A program made the position numbers and the translations under genes. From Bactrocera neohumeralis (taxonomy: Eukaryota > Arthropoda > Insecta > Diptera > Tephritidae), in NCBI RefSeq assembly GCF_024586455.1, contig NC_065922.1, forward strand, positions 38,994,089 to 39,058,088: a stretch of DNA of 64,000 nucleotides. Direction: 5' to 3'. Within the stretch, counting starts at the first letter, position 1. Each line of letters opens with the position of its first letter. Shown here piece after piece: positions 44,660 to 57,000 of this stretch. The notes beneath the pieces were generated by a model. It saw only the letters and a program-made list of their open reading frames with translations. It was not told the origin of the DNA and did no database searches.

Positions 44660-45110
44660 GAAATTTGAAAATTGTCTCTATTTTAAAATCTCAATTTTAG
44701 AGACTTGTAACTGTATCACAGTACAGAATCGCTCGGTTAATCTCGTCTCCCTGTGCGACTCTGATTTAACGCCTTCTGCTTGCCAGCATTCTGAAATCTA
44801 TTTCATTATTACAGCTGACTTAGCTACTGCAAAGAGGAAAACAAGCAAAAATTTAAATAAACCAATGGATTGAAACCAATACATCTGAATTCACCTGGCA
44901 ATCGACTTTCCAAATCAAAAATTCCTCCTTTATTTACCTTAAAGGGAAAACATTTAAAACAAGAAGACTTGTATAACAAAATACGGCATTACAATGTTTT
45001 CTTAAAAAAAATATTAAACGATGTATATTTTTAATGTCAAAAACAGCTGTTTTATAAATCTCTATGAGTTATCTTTGCAGCAAATTCGGAAAAATTCTGT
45101 TTCGAAAAAA
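44660..45110 (+). repeat. Unclassified dispersed repeat, copy 2
   Basis: Inverted relative to 40.80-41.29 kb. Begins immediately after the broken RTE-like LINE, so one probably inserted into the other. Confidence 0.6.
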
Positions 45111-46081
45111 TTGCGTTTAAAGATTAACTGATTGGGCTATTGACTAAACTGAGCGGCTATCCAATAATTAACTATACTCAAAAATTATGACAAAAACCAA
45201 AAACAAAAATAAATAGATTTTTTTCCAAATTTCACTCTGACTTTGATTTTTAAACCAGCTGTTACAAATGAATATACGTTTCCTCTTTGTAATGTAACTA
45301 AATGATGGAAATAAATTTAGCGCGCTATTTCCAAAAAATTATGTTTAATATGGTATTTATGCAATGCTGAATGGACACTTGGAAAAGTGAATTATCCGTT
45401 ATTTCACAAGTCGTTTTTTTTTTGCTGACGTCTCTGAAATTTCAATTTTTCCCATAAAAAAGTAAAATGGCGAAAGTAAACAAGTTTTTTCTTAAATCGT
45501 GTCTTCTTTCTGTGGTGGAGAAATACTAACCGCGGAATATATTAAAGTAACAACTTAGGTATGAGCAGCATCCATGTTTTAAGTTTTTTACTAACAATTA
45601 TGATACATTTTCGATAAAATGCATTTCCGCTCATAAGAAACTAATTAGTTTGACTTTAAATAATTTTATTGCTTCTCAAGGGTCCGATACAAATTCATTA
45701 AAACAGTACCTAGAATAAAAATCATGTAAACTGTAATATAATCTATGGTAAATATGAAATACACATACATATGTACAGACATATGTTATTCATATGTGCT
45801 AGCTCCAGTAATTATAATAATAAAAAATATTCAGTGTAGTTTCGTAAATTTATTAAAAATTACTTATAAACAAAATTAGAATTATTTGAACTATCTTCAC
45901 CTCATTTTTATTCAAAAGATTTAAATGCACTGGATGTATTAATAAAATAAAGCCATTGCAGAAAGTTATCTTATGTAATCACCTCAATTAAAACTGTACT
46001 ACAACATCATTCAGATAGTATAAAGAGGCGTGCGTTAAATTATTAAACCTTTTGCTATTAGAAGGTGTAGAATATGGTAAC
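45111..46081. other. AT-rich intergenic region
   Basis: Nothing recognisable; CAGCTGTT motifs near 45040 and 45260 may belong to decayed repeats. Confidence 0.4.
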
Positions 46082-46560
46082 TACGAGGTTTGACAATTAA
46101 GTAATGAGACTGATTTTATTGCCGCGATTGCGAAAACGAGTCAACAGGGTGCGCCCAGACATCGCTCGTAACTGGATCCTTCATCACGACAACGCGCCGT
46201 GCCACACAGCCCTCAGCGTGTCCCAGTATTTGGCCTCTAAAGGGATCGCCGTGTTGCAACAGTTGCCTTATTCGCCCGACATGTCACCCTGTGACTTTTT
46301 TTTTGTTTCCTAAAACAAAATCGGTGGTCAAAGGAACCCATTTTGAGTCGATTACGGACATCCAGGCGGCCGTGACGAGGGTACTCGCGGACATCCCAGT
46401 CGAAGCGTTCCAGAAATGTTACGAAGCATGGAAAACGCGCTGGAATCGCTGTATAGCTGCCCAAGGGGACTACTTTGAAGGGATGGCAGAGTTGTAGAAT
46501 AATTTTTAAATATACGGTTTTTATGGAATCAGTCTCATTACTTAATTGTCATACCTCGTA
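46082..46560 (+). mobile_element. Mariner deletion derivative with near-perfect TIRs
   Basis: The ends TACGAGGTTTGACAATTAAG... (46082-46115) and the reverse complement of 46527-46560 match at 33 of 34 positions, with TA at each tip as mariner requires. The roughly 475-bp interior keeps only the transposase C-terminal half: HHDNAPCHTALSVSQYLASK, then YSPDMSPCD, giving the D34D spacing of mariner, and FESITDIQAAVTRVL. A T-run at about 46296-46304 has one base too many, shifting frame after SPCDFF. It lacks the first Asp and HTH, so it could move only with enzyme supplied elsewhere. Confidence 0.9.
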
Positions 46561-48090
46561 TGAAGCAACAAATTGTGTTGAATTAGAAATGTCGAAATTT
46601 GAATCTATTTTGAAAAAAAAAAAAAATACAATTCGTTTTATTATGTAATTTAAAGTTGCTATCGCGGAAAAGTTTCGCAAGATTTGCTATCGATATACAT
46701 ATGTATACACACATCTACTCTTGTATGTATGTATGTATTTACGTTTGTATGTAAAGATGATTGATTTTCATTAACGACACATTTATGGATGTAGTATGAG
46801 TAAAAAAATGTAACAATGTTGCTTAAATAAATACGAGTACATATGTTACTTATTTTTATTTTGATCTCCAGTTAATTGTATGCTTTCTTTATTTCTCTAT
46901 AAGTATTGTTTCATTATCTCACTCGATTTTTTTCTTAATTTTTTTTTTTTAAATTTGGCTCGTTCACGTTTTTTAGCCTCAGAGATATTCTTGTATTTAT
47001 ATAATGTATTTATGCATAACTTTCTCTGATATTATTAACAAATTCTCGCATTTGACGTCGTCTTAGATGATCGTTTTACAATTTTAAATTGAATATTTTG
47101 TATTTACTTCAAAGCTAATTGATATAAAAGGTTTTCTTCGCTTTGAGTTGTGTAAATTGTTCTTGGTTGTAAAATAATCCTCTCGTTTTTATTTCAATTC
47201 GTACATATTATATAATATCAACACTGTATCCTAGATGATGTTGATAACAATTTAATAGTTTTAAGTTCTGAAATTATAGATTTAAAACAAGTGTTAAATT
47301 TATCTAAATTTTACACAAAATTCGAAGCTTAAATATCACTGTGTTTCAATGACAGTAAATACTAAAATTAGTTTTGAAATGCCACGACACATTTAATAAA
47401 GACTTGAAAAGCTTTGAAAATTTCTTATTATTAATTTTAACAATATAGAATTTAGTGTTATTAACTGAACTACTCATGACATCTTTGACGTCATTCTCAC
47501 TGGTAGCGGACTTGGTTTAAGCTAATATGTGAATATTTAGTTGACAAATGTCCAGGTTAGGACATTTAAAGGATACCAAATATGAATAATCGTTTGATTT
47601 GTATTTGGAAGTTTATCATTTTCTTAGAACCTAATTTATGGTTTCGTTTAATAAAATTTTGAAAGACTTTTCAGTTCGCAATATTCTTGGTACATTAGTT
47701 TCACTAAGGATCGACGTTTCCGAAAATGTGTTAATCTCCAGACATTTTTGATCATTGCAAATTGTTATAAATATAAATTTCTATGTATTTAAATATTTGT
47801 ATAAAAATGAAAAAAATTCAATTATAATACAATGAGTTTAAGTATGCATGAAAAAGTTAAAGTCTTAACATACATCTTTGCTCTTTTCAATAATTTATGA
47901 ACATTTATATATACATGTTTATTCTATTGTGTATTGTAAAAATGGTTGGGTTCATATCCTATTCATTTATTTGTAATATGCACCTATTTTTATTTATATT
48001 CTAAAACAACCCTTTATTATGCGGACATGAAAAATGCAGATTTGGACAAGTGGTGTTGGTGTTAGTGTCAAATAGTTCGTATTAGTGTTG
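46561..48090. other. AT-rich region 3' of dpr14
   Basis: No coding exon recognised; probably includes the dpr14 3' UTR. GTATGTATGTATG microsatellite near 46720. Confidence 0.4.
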
Positions 48091-51000
48091 TCATCGTAGA
48101 CAAATCTTTGATGCCATCATTGTAACTATCACAATCGAAATCGGAGAGCACAACTTAGCTCCTGATGCATGTTGCATTGCGGCTGGCTCTTCGCCTGGCA
48201 TGTAAATAATACAATTTAAGTTTTTATAAATGAAAAAAGCGGGTTAGGCATATACCATTTAGGACGTGAACCATGACGGTTCCTGAAATATCGTTGCCAA
48301 GCATGCAAGTATAGTTTCCAGTGTCCTGTCGATTTGCGTTGGCAATATAAAGACGGCTCAATGCTCTTCCAGGAAGCATGTCAGTCTTTACGCTATGGTA
48401 CAGTAAAATACAAGTATAAGTTAGGGGATAAGTTTGATTAGATAATTTTATCGATTACCTGATTCCTCCCCGACTGGTGTCATAGTTCAGCATTCGCTTA
48501 CCATGCTGCCAAGTGATGTACGATGACGGCTGCGGTATTTTCGAAATTACACATTTCAGTTCAATGGTACTTCCAGCTTTATAATACTTCTCAGGAGTGG
48601 CTGAATCTCGTTCATCGAGTATTTCCACATGAGGAACTGCCAAGTGATAGAAATGTTTGGACTTTATTTCTTTAGAATCGAAAGCATTGTGTGTAAATAG
48701 ATTGAGTCATCAAATGAAATAACTTTTACGAGAATAATTTATATATGTATGTATGTATGATATAAATTTACACATATTGCATGTAAAATCATATCATTTT
48801 TCTTTCATTTCTATAAATTTAATTTCCTTTTGCGGGGTATGGTGACTTTCTTCATATATTTTGTGTTGTGACTATACTACTATGTCCAATACTATACGTT
48901 CAGTTCATTTTGTTAAGATATCTTACATATTGACCGATATATACGGTGTAAAGCCAACCGGAAGTTTGAAAATCTTATATTAGGTATATGAGATATAGAT
49001 TAGTATTGAACAGGTTTTACCATGTCTATTTTTGTCCATACGCCATATTATTAACATAATCTTTGAGTTTTATTAAGATACTTCACAACACATTTTGCTT
49101 CGTATCCGAATCATTCATGTTCAAAGCAAACTAATTAACTCAAAAGAGATATATGTAAGTGATATAAACTCAACCAATATATTAAGAATAACAGTTTTTG
49201 TCTGGCAACAATGTCAGCCTAGAAATCCAACGCAGAATAACTCTTGCCAACAGGTGTTACTTCGGACTGAGTAGGCAATTGAGAAGCAAAGTCCTCTCTC
49301 GACAAACAAAAACCAAACTCTATAAGTCACTCATAATTCCCGTCCTGCTATATGTTGCAGAGTCTTGGACGATGTCAACAACGGATGAGTAGACGTTGCG
49401 AGTTTTCGAGAGAAAAGTTCTGCGAAAGATTTATGGTCCTTTGCGCGTTAGCCACGGCGAATACCGCATTCGATGGAACGATGAGCTGTACGAGATATAC
49501 GACGACATCGACATAGTTCAGCGAATTAAAAGACAGCGGCTACGCTGGCTAGGTCATGTTGTCCGGATGGACGAAAACAGTCCAGCTCTGAAAGTATTCG
49601 ACGCAGTACCCGCCGGGGGAAGCAGAGGAAGAGGAAGACCTCCACTCCGTTGGAAGGACCAAGTGGAGAAGGACCTGGCTTCGCTTGGAATATCCAATTG
49701 GCGCCGCGTAGCGAAAAGAAGAAACGACTGGCGCGCTGTTGTTAACTCGGCTATAATCGCGTAAGCGGTGTCTACGCCAATTAAGAAGAAGAGAAGTTTT
49801 TGTCTGGACTTACTACACTCATATTTAGTGCCATTAATTTCATTAAAGTATCAAAATTTTGAAATTGTTTAAATACTTCGGCGCCGTTTGCAGCAAGTCG
49901 GACTGACGTGTGGAACGACTTGGCACATTTTACGTCAAGATCTTAAATTGAGTACATACAAAATACAGCTTATGCAAGAACTGAAGCTGCTCGACCTTCT
50001 CAAGAGACATGGCTTCATTCTATGGGCTCTTGAAATGTTCCAAGAAGATCTGATGTTTCGAGTAAATTTTTGTTCAGCAATGAGGTTCATTTTTGGCGCT
50101 ATGGGTATCAAAACACACAAAATTTCCGCATTTGGGGCGAAGAGTAACCTGAAGAGATTCAAGAGCTGACATTTTTGTATGTACAGTGCATAATAGAAAT
50201 ATAAAACCCAAAGATTGATATAGGAGTATATGATTGACTTACTAATTAGTGCACCAAAGAAAAGAAAGAAAATATTTTCAAAACCGGTGTAAGTGTAAGT
50301 AAGTATCAGACAATTATTTAAAATTGATACCTATAATACCCCTCTTTTACAAAATAAAAGGGTATAAAAAATCATTATGTTGATTTTGATTGATCACTTT
50401 GAATGACAGTTGTATTCTATAATTGCAAGACCTTAAAAATTTGTGTTAAGGTTATGGCGCTACCTTGAACAATAATCTGTGCAAAATTCCGAGAAAATAC
50501 TCTAACAAATAAAAAAGTTTTCCATATCCTATATAAAGTGCTATCCTATAGTGGTCCTATCACACCAATTTGCAGATTGCAGAGTTGCCTTGGGTAATAA
50601 TTTACGCCGAATTTCGTGAAGGTCTTGGGACTTGAGTTTGATTGATCAGTATGTAAGGCAGTTATTTCTTATACAGCTTCATGAGGAGCAAAATTTTAGT
50701 TGAATGTCTTAAAACTTGAGGGGCAAGTTCGCGTATATACAGCAGGCTGGACAGACCTACAGACAGGCGGAAATGGCTAAATTCACTCAGCATATAAGTC
50801 TGATCGATTATACTATATATACATCATATGATCTACCAAGTTTCTTCTGAACGAAACGAATTTCGTTTTAAATTTAATATACAATATATAGCGTATAAAA
50901 AATATTTGGATTAAACAAAAAAATATTTCCGTTAAGTTAAGTGTTAAGTAAGTAAGTTAAGTAAGTTACAGCTTGCACGGACGAACGGACAGATAGTCCA

Positions 51001-54000
51001 CCGGATATCAACTTTTCTCGTCATTCTGATCATTTATACTACTGTGATCAAATTGAAAGGTGAATTTTGTCCATTTCATTTCCTTCAAAGTAATCCTCTC
51101 CCGCTGTAATACACTTATGCCAACGAATTTTCCAGTCATCATAGCACTTGGTAAATCCTCCTTGGAAAAATCGTTATTAACCGTTAGGTTAAGAAACTCG
51201 GTTGCAAGGGTATAAAAATGAGAGTTATTCGTATTATTTGATTACTGATCACGTTGGACGTTCTGTAGCTTGTATGTAATTGCAATACGTGCACAAATTC
51301 AAATCTTAGCTTTTTGGATATTTCTAACATTTTGTGTCAAAAAATCATTAATCATTGTGATATAAGTTACAATAATGCCAAAATACCCCTGACAGTAATA
51401 GAGAATATAATAAATGTGCTAAAGACAGCGAAAGAGAGAAATGCAAAAATGCGAATATGTGAATTTGCAAAATTCTTTACAACTTACCAATTACAGTTAA
51501 ATATACTAACAATACTAAAGGCGGATGTGAAGAGACTTGACACTCGTACGGTCCTTCGTCATGTTCATTTGCATATTGTATTGAAAGCTTCCAGTCATTT
51601 GGCTCTTCGAACTCCAAGGAATACCTTGCGTCACCACTGTACGTGTGAAGACCGAATGTGATCAGGGCCAACTCATCACCTTTGCGCCGCATCCACGATA
51701 CCTTCATAGTAAATAATATTTCATCAGCTCAATACTTACTTTATGCGATTATCTTTGTGTTTTAAGGTTATATATTATCAAAAAACAGAAACTCAATTTA
51801 TTTATTCAAAGGCAATTTTATAATTATATTTTTTTTATTTGGTTTATAGATTGCAACTAGTTCAAATAAAAGAAAGGACTAACAAGCAACTTGAATATGA
51901 TTTACAAGCACTATGTGTTGTTGCCATTTTTAATATTTCTGCGTTAATCGAGTTTACGCCTAGATCACGCTCTATGTCAGCACATCTACAATACCAAGGC
52001 TCTTTGACATAGGCTTGGTACTTTGTTTTCAAATTGTTGGATGACTTTCTTATTGTTTGCGTTAGTACATCCCCAGAGTTGTGCACCATAGCTCCATATC
52101 GGTCGGAGTATTTGTTCATAGGTAAGTAACTTATTTTCGATAGATAACACTGATTTGTTACCGATTAACCAATACTTTTCAATTGTTTTTTACGTGAACT
52201 CACCGTAGCATAGAGTCAAGCATCATTCTTATGTATTTAGCGGAATTAAAGTACGGCATTCGTGCACCGTCTATGAAAATTGGTAAGTGCTGTATGTCAA
52301 AACAATTCATTCAGTTTTTCTGCCATTTCTTTGCCCATTGTAAGACTTTATTTACAGCTTTTGGATTAGTAGTGGTAGGTAGTAGTGCATCCCTATCGGG
52401 CTCAATTAGCACTTGATGTGCCATTTTGATACACTATTCGTAGAACCTCCTGTATCTGCTATTACGTTTCACCTTCTCTCTCAAACCATTTTGAGGTTTC
52501 GATGAAACTACTTATGTCCGATATGCTTTTGGTGGAAATCCATTCAAGGTTTGGTGCTTGGTGGATTTCGAGTGTTTTGTGTCGGATCTGTGCTAGAGCT
52601 GGGCATTCGCAGAGAAAGTGGAAGATTGTTTCCTTGTTCCCTGCTACTCCGCAGCCACGGCAGATGTCGTTGTAGGGCAATCCCATTTTGGACGCATGTT
52701 CCCCAAATGGTCAGTGCCCTGTTGTGGTAGCTGTTATTCTGTAAATACTTTTTCTTGACCTATTTAATAAGTCATTGGTTCTTTTCCTGCCATATGTTGG
52801 CCATAATTGTTTAGTTATGACGCATTTTGTAATGTTTTTCCACCTGTTGTTTGAAATTTGCTGAAATTGTCTATTGATCTCTCCTTTTATCGATCCTAGT
52901 GGGCTTGGTATTAGCTCCGCCTTGGATTCATTGAGGAAAGCTCCTGCCTTTGCCAACTGGTCTGCTTTTTCGTTCCCGAAAATGTTCCTGTGGCCGAGAA
53001 CCCAGATCAAGTTTAGCTGGAGCTTGTCTTTTATTGAGCTTAGTGCTCTCTTGCAGTTGTGTTTCTTAGTAGTGGACTCGTGTTCACTACTACCAACAAC
53101 AAGCAACGCGGTATCATCTGCAAATGTGGCTGTTGTATAATTGTAGTCTACTGGCAGGTCGTGCGTTATTAGAATATAAAGAAGAGGGCCCAACACACTG
53201 CCTTGTGGAGCTCCTGCTTTTATTTCCATAAGAATATAATTTTTGTCTCCTTGTTTAACGCGAAAGTAGCGATCTGATAAATACGATTTTATGATGTCAT
53301 AACGCTGTTTCTGTAAAATCAGTTACAGTTTCGCGGCTTTTCAATAATGTGTGTAATCCTGTGGATTTGATCAATCGTAGATTGGTTGGCTCAAACCACA
53401 AACGGATGCGCTGGAATTATGGTTTTTCGTTCTATGATTTTATTGATACGTTTTATGAGAATTTTCTCAAAAAGCTTCGATATTATCGGTAGAAGTGATA
53501 TGGGCCTGTAAGAAGATACATCATATCCTGGTTTTCCTGGCTTTGGAATCATGAGAACTTGAGCAATTTTCAAATAAATCGGCACGTATTGAAGATGAAA
53601 AGCCGCGTTAATAATGCTGGTAATTTTTACTATAATTATTTGAGGAAGCTGTTTTAGGACCTCGGCAGTAATCAGGTCGTAACCAGGAGATTTTTTGTTT
53701 TTCAGATTTTTAATCTGCTTACTTAGCTCACTGCTTGTGCAACTTGAGATTTCTTCGCTTTCTTGACTGGAAGCAGTAGGAGAATCTACGTGTGTTTCAT
53801 ATGGGGAGAATATTTTTGCTAAATAATCCGAAAATACTTCGGTTTTTTTTGAATCATCTCTGGTCCAGCTATCAGCATTTATTTTAATGGGACATACTTG
53901 AGTTTCTGGTGTTTGTAGATATTTTGCGAAACTTTAATTTTTAAACCTTTAAAAACTTTATTCAAAATAGATTTATCAGCTGGGCAAAGTGTTTGACTTA

Positions 54001-57000
54001 CGTCGTAGCTTTCCCTTTAACTTAATAATTTCTCTTATATCATTAGGATATTGAGAGTTTACAGCAATTTTCCTTAATAACGGTGTACTTTCCCAAGCTG
54101 CGTGTTGCATACTTGTTGTAAAATGTAAAATTTAAGATTCCAACTGAGTTGAAGGAAAATACCGTGAAAAATACCCGGTTTGTCGAAGAAAAAAATCCTT
54201 TTTCATCAGGACAAAGCACCGCGTCACAAGAGCATTTTTACAATGGTTAAAATGCATGAATTAAAGTTCAAATTGTTTGAGCATACACCGTATTCACCAG
54301 ATTTGGCTACAACAACTTCCAAATTTATGCGTGGTAAGCGTTTTTCATCAAATGAAGATGACAGAACGGCTGTTGAAGCGTATTTTGCAGACCTTCCGGA
54401 TTCTCACTTCAGGGATGGGATCCACAGTTTATTGTAGCTACTAATTGGACATTTCTCGTGAGTTTTGCAATTTAAAATAATTTTTGTTCATTGTGTTATA
54501 AATTCAAAAGAAAAACGAAAATTTAGTCAAACTTCAACCGTTAATAACTTTTAAATGGTTGATTTTACGAAAAAATCTCCTACAAAATCTATAAAAGGAA
54601 ATATTTTTTGAAGTAGTTTGAAGTGAGACATGAATCTTTCTATACGATAATATGAAGACCTTCCTGTTACAATTAAGGGCTAATACTTGGAGCGGGTTTT
54701 TGGGAGGTGTGTAAGAACATATTTTTCGGAGTTTCAAGCGAAAAAAGAGTTCTTTTTACCCACCCATATATACATATATATATTATCATAGATACTGGGA
54801 ATACGGAAACTGCATTAAAACATGAAAAGTTGAAATTCCGAAACACTATCTGCCAATACTTTTAATAAGATATTAAAATTTTTTTTCCGTGCAAACCTTA
54901 CCCCAAATTTAAACGACTCAACGACCAGGATACAAACCAGTAGAGGACTTAGGAATAAAGTGAAGTAGTTCATCTGAAACTGCTGGCAGCGTTTAATACC
55001 ACAAATATGGTATGTTTAATCGGACGATCAGACTTAGGTGGAGGGCAGTGTGGCGAACACGATTGACAGAAAACAAGAGTAGAATGCTCGTGTGGCGATG
55101 TGTTAGAAACCATCTGAGAGTTGCCGGAGTAGCAAGGTTGAGAGTGTAGCCGAGTAAAGTATGAATGAGTTGCAAGTAAGAAGTTGTAAACTCGAATAGG
55201 GAGTAATAACGCGTTTGCATTAGAAAACAAGGCAAGTAATTTTTAATTAAAAATCCAGTGATAGAATTCAAAGAAGAGTTTTCTTAATATACTCGTATAT
55301 TTCACACAAAGCAATTATTATACATAGTCTCTAAAATTTATGAGCATATATTTTGTATGTTAGATACATATATAGTATATATTATACATATATTATATAC
55401 ATTGGGTATTTCCGGGTATACTGTAAAATTACTCTTTTATGGAGGTTTGCCCTTGAAATTTAATTAACATTTAATGAATAGAAAAAATGTAACTCTTGGC
55501 AATGTAGTCAATTGTCTTATAATTATTAATTTTTCTTACCGTTTTTCCTTGTAAGTCGTTGACTCTACAATGTAGATGTACATTCGAACTTAATTGCGTA
55601 CTGACGTTTACAGTTGTATATGGATCAGCAAAGAAAGGAAACGGTTCGTGAGTTGTGGTTTCCGTTATTTCAGCCTCCTCATCTTCGGGTGTGTCCGTAA
55701 ATGGGGAGGAGAATTCTTGCCAAAAATTTTTTGGAAATGTGTCAAAGGGATCTCCTGCTCGGGGTCGTTTCACTGTCATAAAGATATAAAATATTTGTGA
55801 TAAGTTAATAATTGTAGTTAAAAATTATATTTCTTATTATATAATATTTTAAAAGTCTAATGTACTAATGAAAAGATGTGAGCGCATGAAATCGTTAATG
55901 TGAATTTACAATCCGGGTGACTATCTGTCTGCCCGTGCAAGCTGTAACTTGGTTAAAAAGTTATTTTGGACCACAGTACCTATAGTCGACTTTTTACCGT
56001 AAATACCGGTCAATGTTTGAGATATATGTATAAATGAAATTCAGGGATATTGCTTTCCTGATTCCTATCTTCGATCGACTAAAATGGGGTTCACTGTAGC
56101 GTCACGTGGTTTATAGATGGTATTCATTGCGTTTAAATTCGGTCACAATCGATAAGGTGGTGCATTATCATCGTGTAAAATCCATGACTTGTTCTCCCGA
56201 AATTCCGGCTGTTTTCGACGAATGTTCTCACGCAAACGCCTCAATATGGCCAAATACTCTTTATTGACTGTCTGTTCTTTCGGAGCAAACTCGTGATGCG
56301 CCAAACCACGAATATCTTAAAAGCAATGAGCACCAAATTGATTTTCGAACGGCTTTGGTATTTTCGTTTTGTTGGTTTCGGCTCTTTTTTCTTTCATTCC
56401 GATGATTATTGACTTGTTTGCAAGTCAAACTCATATCTCATCAGCAGTTATAATGCTCTCCATTAATGTGGAATCGGAATTCAAACGATGAAGCATGTGT
56501 AAACAGACCTGTTTACGGTACTCTGCGAGTCAAGTAAGAACGCGTTTCATACTCGAAATATCCACCAAAATCATTCGAACGGACCCTCGAGAGATGTCGA
56601 GCGCTCTTGACTTCTCTCTCTATCCACTGAGGTGTACCGACTTAAAAAGCTGATACTTTTTTTGAAATATCATTTACCACGGGAACTTAATTACATTTTC
56701 CGGATGCTTTTTTTTGTCAAAATGTATATTTATTTATTTACATATTTATATTCAGGTAACCAAAAAGTGACGCAGGCTAAAATTGAGATCCTTTTAGAGG
56801 CTTACTCAGTGCAAACAGTAACAATAACAAGTAAGGAAGGGTTATTTGAACTCGTCTCTCAACTTGGTCATTTATATTTATATAAGCCTACATCTAACGC
56901 GATTAGTTTTAGGTGATACGAACAACCGTTAGGTGAACAGAATTATTATACTCTCTAGCAACATGTTGCAAGAGTAAAAAAGTATGACATGTATTTATTT

